The translations under genes and the position numbers were made by a program. Of a DNA stretch of 64,000 nt, positions 42,064 to 50,831 are shown piece after piece (the stretch's first letter is position 1; the number at the start of each line of letters is the position of its first letter). Location: NCBI RefSeq assembly GCF_900091955.1, contig NZ_FMDF01000144.1, positions 35,980 to 99,979 of the forward strand. Reading direction: 5' to 3'. The stretch is from Streptomyces sp. Ncost-T10-10d (lineage in GTDB: Bacteria; Actinomycetota; Actinomycetes; Streptomycetales; Streptomycetaceae). The notes beneath the pieces were generated by a model that saw only the letters and a list, made by a program, of their open reading frames with translations, had not been told where the DNA came from and ran no database searches.

Positions 42064-42231
42064 TCAGCCGACGACCTTCTTGAGGGCATCGCCGAGTGCA
42101 TCGGCCTCGTCCGGAGTCAGCTCCACAACAAGCCGACCGCCGCCTTCGAGCGGAACGCGCATGACGATGCCCCGCCCCTCCTTTGTCACCTCGAGCGGGC
42201 CGTCGCCCGTCCGCGGCTTCATGGCCGCCAT
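42064..42231 (-). CDS. DUF3117 small protein (55 residues)
   Basis: It reads MAAMKPRTGDGPLEVTKEGR at the N-terminus, then GIVMRVPLEGGGRLVVELTP and DEADALGDALKKVVG at the end, the whole of the DUF3117 family. AAGGGG precedes the ATG by about 9 nt. The same family (Rv1211) sits next to tag in mycobacteria. It is probably a small beta-rich cytosolic protein and its function is unknown. Confidence 0.88.
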   Translation of the reverse strand: MAAMKPRTGDGPLEVTKEGRGIVMRVPLEGGGRLVVELTPDEADALGDALKKVVG

Positions 42232-42544
42232 GCTCGTTCCCCTTCCTGAAACCAGCTCATCACAACCGGCGGCCCCATGACAGGCGCTGTGTCACCGGCA
42301 TCGAACACATTGCTTCCAGGCCATTATCCCGCATCACAGACCCCAATGACCAACATCGGTCGGCATCGCTTGCGCAACGCGCTCTCTCAAAACCACCCAA
42401 TTCGGCGATCCAGCTGCGATACTCCGTCCCCTTCACCCCTCCTTCGGGGCGCAATTGTTAGACGCAGGTCACATGTTCGCTCCTGCCCGAGTCGGCCATG
42501 CTTGCCTGGACATGCATTGCCCAAGGTGCAGAGGGGACAGCGAA
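42232..42544. other. Divergent regulatory region between DUF3117 and enoyl-CoA hydratase genes
   Basis: The gap is 313 nt and clearly A/T-richer than its surroundings. It must hold both promoters. GATACT (about 42417) and TTGTTAGAC (about 42456) are -10-like on the plus strand. GAGGGG before 42545 is the hydratase ribosome-binding site. No conserved ORF is seen. Confidence 0.4.
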
Positions 42545-43357
42545 ATGGCCGACCAGATGGCGGACAGCGTGCTCTACGAAGTGAGCGACGGACTCGCGAC
42601 CATCACGATCAACCGCCCCGACGCGATGAACGCCATGAACACCGCGGCCAAGGTGGCGCTCCGTGACGCGCTGAAGTCCGCGGCGGCCGACACCGCCGTA
42701 CGGGCCGTTCTGCTCACCGCGACCGGGCGCGCCTTCTGCGTCGGCCAGGATCTGAAGGAGCACGTCGGCAAGCTCGACGAGGCCCGTGAGTCCGGCAGCG
42801 GCAACGCGCTGAGCACCGTGCAGGAGCACTACAACCCGATCGTGCGGGCCATCACCGAGATGCCCAAGCCGGTCGTCGCCGGGGTCAACGGTGTCGCCGC
42901 CGGTGCCGGTTTCGGGTTCGCGCTCGCCTGCGACTACCGGGTGGTCGCCGACAGCGCGTCGTTCAACACCTCGTTCGCAGGGGTCGCCCTCACCGCCGAC
43001 TCGGGCGTCTCCTGGACGCTGCCCCGCCTGATCGGGCAGAGCCGCGCCGCCGACCTGCTGCTCTTCCCGCGCTCGATCTCCGCGCAGGACGCCCATGAGC
43101 TGGGCATCGTGAACAAGCTGGTACCCGCCGCCGACCTGGCCGCGGAGGCCGCTGCCGTGGCCCGCGCCCTGGCGTCCGGTCCCACGGTGGCGTACGCGGC
43201 GCTGAAGGAGTCGCTGGCCTACGGCACCGGTCACACACTGAGCGAGGCGCTGGAGAAGGAGGACGAGCTCCAGACGAAGGCGGGCGCGTCCGAGGACCAC
43301 TCGATCGCGGTGCAGGCGTTCCTCGACAAGGAGAAGCCGAAGTACCTCGGCCGGTAG
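42545..43357 (+). CDS. Enoyl-CoA hydratase/isomerase family protein
   Basis: The product has 270 residues from the ATG at 42545. The crotonase fold is shown by LATITINRPDAMNAMN, AFCVGQDLKEH (oxyanion hole), KPVVAGVNGVAAGAGFGFALACD (second oxyanion and substrate loop) and FAGVALTADSGVSWTLPRLIG, with Asp where many hydratases have Glu. That pattern occurs in PaaG-type isomerases of phenylacetate and fatty-acid degradation. It acts on an acyl-CoA in the cytosol; the exact substrate is not determined. It converges with tag. Confidence 0.9.
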   Translation: MADQMADSVLYEVSDGLATITINRPDAMNAMNTAAKVALRDALKSAAADTAVRAVLLTATGRAFCVGQDLKEHVGKLDEARESGSGNALSTVQEHYNPIVRAITEMPKPVVAGVNGVAAGAGFGFALACDYRVVADSASFNTSFAGVALTADSGVSWTLPRLIGQSRAADLLLFPRSISAQDAHELGIVNKLVPAADLAAEAAAVARALASGPTVAYAALKESLAYGTGHTLSEALEKEDELQTKAGASEDHSIAVQAFLDKEKPKYLGR

Positions 43358-43371
43358 CCGCCGGCGCGGGT

Positions 43372-43959
43372 CTACGCCCCGGTGCCGCGCGCCACGCAGT
43401 CGGCCAGGTGGTCGTCGACCAGGCCGCAGGCCTGCATCAGGGCGTAGGCCGTCGTGGGTCCGACGAAGCGCAGACCGCGCTTCTTGAGGTCCTTGGCCAG
43501 CGCCGTGGACTCCGGGGTGACTGCGGGAACGTCGCCGACGGTGCGCGGGGCCGGGCGGCCGGCCGGGTCGGGGGCGTGGGACCAGATCAGTTCGTCCAGC
43601 TCGCCGGCGCGCCAGTCGGCCAGGACCTTGGCGTTGGCGAGGGTCGCGTCGATCTTCGCCCGGTTGCGGATGATGCCGGCGTCGGCGAGGAGGCGCTCCT
43701 TGTCGGCGTCGGTGAAATCCGCCACCGCGGGGATCTTGAACCCGGCGAAGGCGGAACGGAAGCCCTCCCGGCGGCGCAGGATCGTCAGCCAGGAAAGGCC
43801 CGACTGGAAGGCCTCCAGGCAGAGCCGTTCGAACAGGGCGTCGTCGCCGTGGACGGGGCGGCCCCATTCGGTGTCGTGGTACGTGAGGTAGTCCTCGGTG
43901 GAGAGCCCCCACGGGCAGCGCAGACCGCCGTCCGGGGCCGCTTCCGCGCCGCCGCTCAT
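43372..43959 (-). CDS. tag: DNA-3-methyladenine glycosylase I
   Basis: The product has 195 residues from the ATG at 43959, overlapping the DivIVA-like gene by 4 nt (ATGA). The TAG family is shown by LRCPWGLSTEDYLTYHDTEW near the N-terminus, GRPVHGDDALFERLCLEAFQ, then SGLSWLTILRRREGFRSAF and the C-terminal FVGPTTAYALMQACGLVDDH. It removes 3-methyladenine from alkylated DNA to start base-excision repair. The mycobacterial counterpart is tagA (Rv1210), also beside the DivIVA-like and FolP2 genes. Confidence 0.95.
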   Translation of the reverse strand: MSGGAEAAPDGGLRCPWGLSTEDYLTYHDTEWGRPVHGDDALFERLCLEAFQSGLSWLTILRRREGFRSAFAGFKIPAVADFTDADKERLLADAGIIRNRAKIDATLANAKVLADWRAGELDELIWSHAPDPAGRPAPRTVGDVPAVTPESTALAKDLKKRGLRFVGPTTAYALMQACGLVDDHLADCVARGTGA

Positions 43960-44384
43960 CGCTGGGGCTCCTCTCCGGGGTGCTCTGTTTGCTGCGGGTC
44001 CTGCTGGTGTTCCTGTCGGGGCGCCTCCCACGGCGCTCTCGGACGGTCCTGCGGCCGCTTGAGGAGATCGGGGCCGCCGACCGCGGTCGCCTGCGCGCCG
44101 GCCAGCGCCGACTGCAGTTCCGCGATCCGCGCGTCCCGCTCGGCGAGCTCGGCGCCGAGGCGGCCGAGCGCCTCGTCGACATCCGTCATGCGGTAGCCGC
44201 GTACGGCCACCGGCAGCCGCAGCGCCTCGACATCCGCGCGGCCGACCGGACGCGTCGCGGGCAGCGGGTCGGTCAGCTGCTCGGGCGCCACGTCCTGCAG
44301 GACGGCGATCTTCCCTCCGCCGACCACCGCGAGGGTGACCGCGGCCACGACCACCACCATCGCCAGCAGCAAGAACCAGAACAC
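43956..44384 (-). CDS. DivIVA-domain membrane protein
   Basis: The product has 142 residues, with GTG after GGGGAGATACGC. One N-terminal transmembrane helix (FWFLLLAMVVVVAAVTLAVVG) is followed by VEALRLPVAVRGYRMTDVDEALGRLGAELAERDARIAELQ, the short DivIVA-type motif (GYRMTDVD) and a coiled coil, then a Gln/Pro-rich tail. It may mark curved or polar membrane, but its direct role is not known. It matches Rv1209 by position and layout. Confidence 0.88.
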   Translation of the reverse strand: MFWFLLLAMVVVVAAVTLAVVGGGKIAVLQDVAPEQLTDPLPATRPVGRADVEALRLPVAVRGYRMTDVDEALGRLGAELAERDARIAELQSALAGAQATAVGGPDLLKRPQDRPRAPWEAPRQEHQQDPQQTEHPGEEPQR

Positions 44385-44494
44385 GCGTATCTCCCCGGGA
44401 GCGAAAACCTGTCCGGGTCCGATCGTGCCATGCGGCGGTGACAGTTAGGGTCGCAGGCGACCCACCGGGCGATCTACCAGAGGAGAAACACGGG

Positions 44495-45367
44495 ATGCGA
44501 AGCGGTGCGCTCAGGCTGGGACGGCGTGAATTCGGTGCGCACGAGCCGGTGATCATGGCGATCGTGAACCGCACCCCGGACTCCTTCTACGACCAGGGCG
44601 CGACGTTCCGGGACGAGCCGGCGCTGGCCCGGGTCGAGCAGGCGATCGCGGACGGCGCGGCGATCGTCGACATCGGGGGTGTGAAGGCGGGCCCCGGCGA
44701 AGAGGTGACCGCCGAGGAAGAGGCCCGTCGCACGGTGGGGTTCGTCGCGGAGGTGCGGCGCCGCCACCCGGATGTGGTGATCAGCGTCGACACCTGGCGC
44801 CACGATGTCGGCGAGGCGGTCTGCGAGGCCGGAGCGGATGTGCTGAACGACGCGTGGGGCGGTGTCGACCCGAAGCTCGCAGAGGTCGCCGCGCGGTACG
44901 GCGCCGGTCTGGTGTGTACGCACGCGGGCGGCGCCGAGCCGCGGACCCGGCCGCACCGGATCGCGTACGACGACGTGATGGCGGACATCCTGCGGGTGAC
45001 GCTGGGGCTGGCCGAGCGGGCGGTCGGACTCGGGGTGCGGCCGGACGGGATCATGATCGACCCCGGTCATGACTTCGGGAAGAACACCCGGCATTCGCTG
45101 GAGGCGACGCGTCGGCTCGGCGAGATGGCGGAGACCGGCTGGCCGGTCCTCGTGTCGCTGTCCAACAAGGACTTCGTCGGGGAGACGCTCGACCGGCCGG
45201 TGAAGGAACGGGTGATCGGGACGCTGGCGACGACGGCCGTGTCCGCGTGGCTGGGGGCGCAGGTGTACCGGGTGCACGAGGTGGCGGAGACGCGGCAGGT
45301 GCTGGACATGGTGGCGTCCATCGCGGGGCACCGGGAGCCGGCGGTGGCACGGAGGGGGCTGGCGTAG
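44495..45367 (+). CDS. folP: Dihydropteroate synthase homologue (FolP2 type)
   Basis: The product has 290 residues from the ATG at 44495 after AGAGGAG. The DHPS pattern is MAIVNRTPDSFYDQGATF, VDIGGVKAGPGEEV, ISVDTWRHDV and IDPGHDFGKNTRHS. It is closest to mycobacterial FolP2 (Rv1207), a homologue reported to lack dihydropteroate synthase activity. The gene diverges from the DivIVA-like gene. In mycobacteria gpgS lies at this junction, but no such gene is present here. Its true reaction is therefore uncertain. Confidence 0.9.
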   Translation: MRSGALRLGRREFGAHEPVIMAIVNRTPDSFYDQGATFRDEPALARVEQAIADGAAIVDIGGVKAGPGEEVTAEEEARRTVGFVAEVRRRHPDVVISVDTWRHDVGEAVCEAGADVLNDAWGGVDPKLAEVAARYGAGLVCTHAGGAEPRTRPHRIAYDDVMADILRVTLGLAERAVGLGVRPDGIMIDPGHDFGKNTRHSLEATRRLGEMAETGWPVLVSLSNKDFVGETLDRPVKERVIGTLATTAVSAWLGAQVYRVHEVAETRQVLDMVASIAGHREPAVARRGLA

Positions 45368-45482
45368 CCGGGCGTGAGGCGGCGGGGAGGGCGGGGCGCC
45401 TTGCCCCCGCCCCCTGCCCGCCCCTTCTCGAAACCGGGGCTCTTCCCGGGACCCCGCTCCTGGATCGCCGGAGGGGCTCGAA

Positions 45483-46232
45483 CTACCGGCCGACCTCCTT
45501 CGTCACGAGGTCGACCGCCTCGTCCACGTCGTCCGTGACATGGAACAGCAGCAGGTCGTGCTCGGACGCCTTGCCCTGCGCCACGACCGTGTCCCGCAGC
45601 CAGTCCACGAGCCCGCTCCAGTACGCGGTGCCGAACAGCACGATCGGGAAGCGGGTGACCTTGCCCGTCTGGACGAGGGTGAGGGCCTCGAAGAGCTCGT
45701 CCAGGGTGCCGAGGCCGCCGGGCAGAACGACGAATCCCTGGGCATACTTCACGAACATCGTTTTTCTGACAAAGAAGTAGCGGAAGTTCACGCCGATATC
45801 GACGTGCGGGTTGAGGCCGGACTCGAAGGGCAGCTCGATGCCGAGGCCGACCGAGACGCCCTTCGCCTCCCGCGCCCCCTTGTTCGCCGCTTCCATCGCT
45901 CCCGGGCCGCCTCCGGTGATCACCGCGAAGCCGGCCTCGACCAGGGCTTTGCCGATCCTGACGCCCGCCTCGTAGTCCGGCCCGCCGGCCGGGGAGCGTG
46001 CCGAGCCGAAGACGCTGATGGCGCTCGGCAGCTCGGCAAGGGCTCCGAATCCTTCGACGAACTCCGACTGGATGCGCATCACCCGCCATGGGTCGGTGTG
46101 CACCCACTCGGAGTCGCCCTCGGTGTCCAGCAGCCGCTGATCGGTGGTGCCGGGCTGTACCTGGTCCCTGCGGCGCAGTACCGGGCCCTGCCGCTGCTCC
46201 TCGGGGACGTGCGCTCCCTCGGGGTTGCCCAT
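45483..46232 (-). CDS. LOG family protein (TIGR00730, nucleotide phosphoribohydrolase type)
   Basis: The product has 249 residues from the ATG at 46232 with GGAGGGAG upstream. The Rossmann-like motifs are SVFGSARSPAG, ITGGGPGAMEAANKGA and the catalytic VLPGGLGTLDELFEAL (PGGxGTxxE). The family cleaves cytokinin riboside or other nucleoside 5'-monophosphates at the N-glycosidic bond. The natural substrate in Streptomyces is unknown. The counterpart Rv1205 has cytokinin-forming activity. Confidence 0.92.
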   Translation of the reverse strand: MGNPEGAHVPEEQRQGPVLRRRDQVQPGTTDQRLLDTEGDSEWVHTDPWRVMRIQSEFVEGFGALAELPSAISVFGSARSPAGGPDYEAGVRIGKALVEAGFAVITGGGPGAMEAANKGAREAKGVSVGLGIELPFESGLNPHVDIGVNFRYFFVRKTMFVKYAQGFVVLPGGLGTLDELFEALTLVQTGKVTRFPIVLFGTAYWSGLVDWLRDTVVAQGKASEHDLLLFHVTDDVDEAVDLVTKEVGR

Positions 46233-46319
46233 GACCTGCTCCCTCCGACGACGATCGATGACCATCTGTGTCAGGTCAGGGTAGATCGATGGAGGTTACG
46301 GACAGGGGAATGCCGTGGG

Positions 46320-47399
46320 TCAGCTGGTGAGCCAGGAGCGGAGCCGCTCCTCGCAGTGGGTGATCCGGTCGACCGCCACGTGCTCGTTGCGCTTGTGCGC
46401 GAGGAGCGGGTCACCGGGGCCGTAGTTCACCGCGGGGACGCCGAGGGAGCTGAAACGGGAGACGTCGGTCCAGCCGAACTTGGGGTGCGCGGTGCCGCCG
46501 ACCGCCGCCATGAACGCCTTGGCAGCCGGGTGGGAGAGACCGGGCATGGCCGCGCCCGAGTGGTCGTCGACGGTGAATTCGACGACGCCGCAGTCCGCGA
46601 AGACCTCGTGGACGTGGGCCAGGGCCTCCTCGGCGGTGCGGTCGGGGGCGTACCGGTAGTTGACGACGACGGTGCACGCGTCGGGGATGACGTTGTTGGC
46701 GACACCCCCCTCGATCCGTACGGCATTGAGGCCCTCGTGGTATTCGAGACCGTCGATGACCGGGCGGCGCGGTTCGTACGCGGCGAGGCGGGCCAGGACC
46801 GGGGCGGCGCCGTGGATGGCGTTGGACCCCATCCAGCTGCGGGCGGAGTGGGCCCGCTCCCCCTCGGTGCGGAGGAAGACCCGCAGGGTGCCCTGGCAGC
46901 CGCCCTCGACCTGGCCGTCGGTGCCCTCCAGGAGGACCGCGAAGTCTCCGGCGAGCCACTCGGGATGGGCGTAGGCCACGTGGCCGAGCCCGTTGAGGTG
47001 CGCGGCGACCTCTTCGTTGTCGTAGAACACGAAGGTGAGGTCGCGGTTGGGCTCGGGCACGGTCGCGGCGATCCTCAGCTGGACGGCGACGCCCGACTTC
47101 ATGTCGGAGGTGCCGCAGCCCCACAGCACACCGTCGTCGTCGAGCCGGGACGGCACATTGTCGGCGATCGGCACGGTGTCGATGTGTCCGGCGAGCACGA
47201 CCCGCTCGGCACGGCCCAGGTTCGTCCGGGCCACGACGTTGTTGCCGTGCCGGTCGACGGTCAGATGCGGGAGGGTGCGCAGCGCCGACTCGATCGCATC
47301 GGCAAGCTCCTCCTCCTGACCGCTGACCGACGGGAAGTCGACGAGCCGGGCGGTGAGCGCCGGGCCGTCCAGGGTGAGGTCAAGCGTGCTTTCGGGCAT
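46320..47399 (-). CDS. dapE: Succinyl-diaminopimelate desuccinylase
   Basis: The product has 359 residues from the ATG at 47399. The M20 metallohydrolase motifs are LAGHIDTVPIADN (first metal ligand), GCGTSDMKSGVA (bridging Asp), FVFYDNEEVAAH (general-base Glu) and a C-terminal DPLLAHKRNEHV histidine. It releases succinate from N-succinyl-LL-diaminopimelate on the way to lysine and cell-wall diaminopimelate. It works in the same pathway as dapC 3 kb to the right. Confidence 0.94.
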   Translation of the reverse strand: MPESTLDLTLDGPALTARLVDFPSVSGQEEELADAIESALRTLPHLTVDRHGNNVVARTNLGRAERVVLAGHIDTVPIADNVPSRLDDDGVLWGCGTSDMKSGVAVQLRIAATVPEPNRDLTFVFYDNEEVAAHLNGLGHVAYAHPEWLAGDFAVLLEGTDGQVEGGCQGTLRVFLRTEGERAHSARSWMGSNAIHGAAPVLARLAAYEPRRPVIDGLEYHEGLNAVRIEGGVANNVIPDACTVVVNYRYAPDRTAEEALAHVHEVFADCGVVEFTVDDHSGAAMPGLSHPAAKAFMAAVGGTAHPKFGWTDVSRFSSLGVPAVNYGPGDPLLAHKRNEHVAVDRITHCEERLRSWLTS

Positions 47400-47460
47400 G
47401 GAAGCGACCCTAAAGGACTGGGCCCTCGGCCCCGGCCGGGCACTCCAGTACGGTGGCTCC

Positions 47461-48408
47461 GTGCCTCGGACCGTCTCCCCCACCCGCCGACACACCGGCC
47501 GCAGCCGCCTCTTCCGTATCGCGGCTGCTTTTGTCGTGCTCGCCGCACTGGGCGGCTATCTGACCGTGCAGTACATATCCGGTAGCCACGTCACCGAAGG
47601 GTGCACCGTCGAGTCCGCCGACGGTTCGGCCGGCCAGGGCCGTACGTACCGGATGAGCCCGGAGCAGGCTTCGAACGCCGCGACGATCTCCGCGGTCGGC
47701 ACCTCGCGCGGGATGCCGGAACGCGCGGTGACGATCGCTCTGGCGACCGCTTTGCAGGAGTCCGGGCTGCGCAACATCGAGCACGGGGACCGGGACTCGC
47801 TGGGACTCTTCCAGCAGCGTCCCTCGCAGGGCTGGGGCACCGGGAAGCAGATCCTGGACCCGGTCTACTCCGCCGGGGAGTTCTACCGGCATCTGGCCGA
47901 GGTCCCCGGCTATTCACGGCTGCCGCTGACGGTCGCCGCGCAGCGGGTCCAGCGCAGCGGTTTCCCGCAGGCGTACGCGAAGCACGAGCCGGATGCGGCA
48001 TTGCTGGCGGCCGCGCTGACCGGCCGTACACCTGCCGCGCTGAACTGCACGCCGCCGCGGACGACGGCCGCGACGGCCGATGCGGCGAAGGTGCGGGCGG
48101 AGCTGGTCCGCGCCTTCGGCAAGGATGTGCTGCCCGCGGAGAAGCCTTCGCCGGGGGACGGAAAGGCCGCGGCCGGCGCGTCGGCGACGAGCACGGTCTC
48201 GGTGCCGGTGCGGGCGGCCCGCGCCTCCGGGGGCGACGGCTCGGTGCGGCGCGGCTGGGAGCTCGCGCACTGGGCGGTCGCGCAGTCCGAGGCGCTCCGC
48301 CTGGACGAGGTCGCGTACGCGGGCCGGGTGTGGAAGGCCGGGTCGGGATGGCGGACGGAGCGTACGGAATCGGGCACCACCGAGGTCCGTATGCGGCTCG
48401 CACACTAG
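47461..48408 (+). CDS. Membrane-anchored lysozyme-like fold protein
   Basis: The product has 315 residues, with GTG after GGTGG. A basic N-terminus and one transmembrane helix (FRIAAAFVVLAALGGYLTV) anchor an extracytoplasmic domain containing AVTIALATALQESGLRNIEHGDRDSLGLFQQRPSQGWG. That is the glutamate and GLFQ pattern of transglycosylase-like domains common in actinobacteria. A variable C-terminal tail follows. Related proteins are often labelled heavy-metal transporter, which nothing in the sequence supports. It could cut peptidoglycan or be a binding module. Confidence 0.8.
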   Translation: MPRTVSPTRRHTGRSRLFRIAAAFVVLAALGGYLTVQYISGSHVTEGCTVESADGSAGQGRTYRMSPEQASNAATISAVGTSRGMPERAVTIALATALQESGLRNIEHGDRDSLGLFQQRPSQGWGTGKQILDPVYSAGEFYRHLAEVPGYSRLPLTVAAQRVQRSGFPQAYAKHEPDAALLAAALTGRTPAALNCTPPRTTAATADAAKVRAELVRAFGKDVLPAEKPSPGDGKAAAGASATSTVSVPVRAARASGGDGSVRRGWELAHWAVAQSEALRLDEVAYAGRVWKAGSGWRTERTESGTTEVRMRLAH

Positions 48409-48694
48409 TACGGACGATCACCCGAAGGCGTTATTCGGGCGGCATCAAACACCCCCTGGCGCGACGCCTCCCACCCCCTTCCACAGTTCCTCAAATTCCT
48501 TGCGAGCAAAGGGAAGTCACGGTTCATCGAGCCATCCGGGAATGCGGCGTCTGCCCGGGTTCCTCCGTTGTGGATTATGTGACGCGTTGCCGACTCTTTA
48601 CCTCGGCCCACCGAAACCTCCCCCGCCCTTGCGACGGTTGTCATGGCGTCCGGTCAACGGACAGACAGATTCCTCATCCCGTCGAAGGAGCATC

Positions 48695-49096
48695 ATGTCC
48701 CTCCCCCTGACCCGCCGGATCGCCCGTGCCGCGCTGCTGATCGCCGCGGGTGCAGCCCCCGTGGTCGGTGCGGCCGGTGCCGCAGGTGCCGCGGAGCTCC
48801 CGCAGGCCCCGGAGCTCGGCGGTCTGACCACCGTCGACGGCGCCGGACTCGGCAAGACGGTCGACGGCGCGTCCCAGCAGGGCACCAAGGCGGCGGGCGA
48901 GACCGGCGGCAAGATCGTCGGGACGACCCTTCCGGCCGCGGGCAAGGCCGGCGCCCAGGCCGCCCCCACCGTGCAGAAAGCCGCCGGCGGTACCGCGGGC
49001 AGCGCGGGCACGGTCCTCGGCGGCGCCGCCGGTGCCACGTCCCGGGGCGGCCTGCCCGTCCAGGGCCTGCCCACCCAGGGTCTGCCGATCGGCTGA
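48695..49096 (+). CDS. Small secreted Gly/Ala-rich protein
   Basis: The product has 133 residues with GAAGGAG before the ATG. A clear Sec signal peptide (RRIARAALLIAAGAAPVVGAAGAAGAAELP) is followed by a low-complexity mature part rich in Gly, Ala, Thr and Lys, ending in the near-repeat GLPVQGLPTQGLPIG. There are no cysteines and no catalytic motif. It is probably an exported surface or matrix protein of unknown role. Confidence 0.75.
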   Translation: MSLPLTRRIARAALLIAAGAAPVVGAAGAAGAAELPQAPELGGLTTVDGAGLGKTVDGASQQGTKAAGETGGKIVGTTLPAAGKAGAQAAPTVQKAAGGTAGSAGTVLGGAAGATSRGGLPVQGLPTQGLPIG

Positions 49097-49119
49097 CCCG
49101 ATCCGTCGGCACATCACAC

Positions 49120-49159
49120 GCGAGGGGCCTCGGGAGTGCGCACTCCCGGGGCCCCTCGC
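49120..49159. terminator. Bidirectional terminator
   Basis: Stem of GCGAGGGGC and CGGGAGTG with a 2x2 internal mismatch and a 2-nt loop, between the small secreted protein gene and the converging dapC. Confidence 0.75.
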
Positions 49160-49172
49160 CGTGTACCGTCCG

Positions 49173-50270
49173 CTATCGGGCCAGCCGCTTGACCGCGGCG
49201 GCCACCCGCTCGTCCGTCGCCGTGAACGCGACGCGTACGAAGCGGTCACCGGCCGTCCCGTAGAAATCGCCCGGCGCCACCAGAATGCCGAGCTCCGCCA
49301 GGTACGCCACGGTCTCCCAGCACGGCTCGTCGCGCGTCGCCCACAGGTAGAGGCTCGCCTCGCTGTGCTCGATCCGGAAGCCGTGGGCCTCCAGCGCCGC
49401 GCGCAGGGCCGCGCGCCGGTCCGCGTACCGGGTCCGCTGCTCGGCCACGTGCGCGTCGTCGCCGAGCGCCGCGACGGTCGCCGCCTGGACGGGGGCCGGC
49501 GTCATCATTCCGCCGTGCTTGCGGATCAGCAGCAGCTCGCCGAGCACGGCCGCGTCGCCCGCGATGAAGGCCGCGCGGTATCCGGCCAGGTTGGAGCGCT
49601 TGGAGAGCGAGTGGACGGCGACGATGCCCTCGTACGTACCGCCGCAGACATCCGGATGCAGTACGGAGACGGGCTCGGCCTCCCAGCCCAGCTCCAGGTA
49701 GCACTCGTCGCTGAAGACCAGCACGTCGTGCTCGCGCGCCCAGGCGACGATCCGGATCAATTCGTCCTTGGACAGGACGCGGCCGGTCGGGTTGGACGGC
49801 GAGTTGAGCCAGAGCAGCTTCAGGCCGACCGGATCCAGCTCCGTCGGATCGTCGTAGACGACTGGCTCGGCGCCGCAGAGCCGGGCGCCCACCTCGTACG
49901 TCGGGTAGGCGAGGCGCGGGTACGCCACCTTGTCGCCCGCGCCGAGACCGAGCTGCGTCGGCAGCCAGGCCACCAGCTCCTTGGACCCCACGACCGGCAG
50001 GACGTTCTCGTGCGCCACCCCGACCGCGCCGAGCCGCCGCTCCACCCAGCCGGTGATCGCGTCACGCATCTCGGCGGTCCCCCACACCGTCGGATAGCCG
50101 GGGCTGTCCGCGGCGGCGACAAGCGCCCGCTGGATCAGCTCGGGCACCGGGTCGACGGGCGTACCGACGGACAGGTCCACGATGCCGTCCGGGTGGGCGG
50201 CGGCCGTCGACTTGTAGGGCGCGAGCTTGTCCCAGGGGAAGACCGGGAGACGGGAGGAGACTGCGGACAC
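49173..50270 (-). CDS. dapC: Succinyldiaminopimelate transaminase
   Basis: The product has 365 residues from the GTG at 50270. It is a class I/II PLP aminotransferase: GTPVDPVPELIQ, NSPSNPTG, DECYLELGW and VHSLSKRSNLAGYRAAF, whose lysine binds PLP. It makes N-succinyl-LL-diaminopimelate with glutamate as amino donor, just before the DapE step. It follows the ferredoxin gene by 123 nt, the arrangement also seen at Rv1178-Rv1177. No signal or membrane segment. Confidence 0.93.
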   Translation of the reverse strand: MSAVSSRLPVFPWDKLAPYKSTAAAHPDGIVDLSVGTPVDPVPELIQRALVAAADSPGYPTVWGTAEMRDAITGWVERRLGAVGVAHENVLPVVGSKELVAWLPTQLGLGAGDKVAYPRLAYPTYEVGARLCGAEPVVYDDPTELDPVGLKLLWLNSPSNPTGRVLSKDELIRIVAWAREHDVLVFSDECYLELGWEAEPVSVLHPDVCGGTYEGIVAVHSLSKRSNLAGYRAAFIAGDAAVLGELLLIRKHGGMMTPAPVQAATVAALGDDAHVAEQRTRYADRRAALRAALEAHGFRIEHSEASLYLWATRDEPCWETVAYLAELGILVAPGDFYGTAGDRFVRVAFTATDERVAAAVKRLAR

Positions 50271-50336
50271 GGATCTCTGCTTTCTCGTACGGGGGTTCCG
50301 AGGGTCGCTCGGGGCACTCGGGCGTGGAAACACCTC

Positions 50337-50367
50337 GGTCCCGCACGGTGACGAGCCGTACGGGACC
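50337..50367 (-). terminator. Hairpin between fdxA and dapC
   Basis: GGTCCCGCACGG pairs with CCGTACGGGACC (one mismatch) across a 7-nt loop, 27 nt after the ferredoxin stop. It may partly terminate or process the fdxA-dapC transcript. Confidence 0.5.
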
Positions 50368-50393
50368 GGGGCGACGCACGTGCCGGCCGCTGA

Positions 50394-50714
50394 CTACTGG
50401 TTCTGCGGCGGCAGCGCAGCAATGAACGCGTGGTCGCGTTCGATCAGGCCCAGCTTGGAGGCACCACCGGGCGACCCGAGGTCGTCGAAGAACTCGACGT
50501 TCGCCTTGTAGTAGTCCTTCCACTCCTCCGGGGTGTCGTCCTCGTAGAAGATCGCCTCGACCGGGCACACCGGTTCACAGGCTCCACAGTCGACGCATTC
50601 GTCCGGGTGGATGTACAAGGACCGCTGGCCCTCGTAGATGCAGTCGACGGGGCACTCTTCGATGCAGGCCTTGTCCTTTACGTCGACACAAGGCTGCGCG
50701 ATGACGTAGGTCAC
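50394..50714 (-). CDS. fdxA: 7Fe ferredoxin (FdxA/FdxC type)
   Basis: The product has 106 residues with GAGGAGG before the GTG. The cluster ligands are in CVDVKDKACIEECPVDCIY (3Fe-4S plus 4Fe-4S pattern) and CVDCGACEPVCPVEAI. The C-terminal extension FFDDLGSPGGASKLG is typical of mycobacterial FdxC. It is an electron carrier in the cytosol. The neighbouring dapC is a conserved association without a known chemical reason. Confidence 0.95.
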   Translation of the reverse strand: MTYVIAQPCVDVKDKACIEECPVDCIYEGQRSLYIHPDECVDCGACEPVCPVEAIFYEDDTPEEWKDYYKANVEFFDDLGSPGGASKLGLIERDHAFIAALPPQNQ

Positions 50715-50831
50715 GCTGTCGTTCCTCCTCGGTAGGGCGTTGGCTCTCGCGCGGGAGCGCGGCGTCGTCGATGCCCGCCCCTAGTATCTCCGTTCCCGGG
50801 CACGAACCGAACAGGAGGGGCGGACAGAGCT

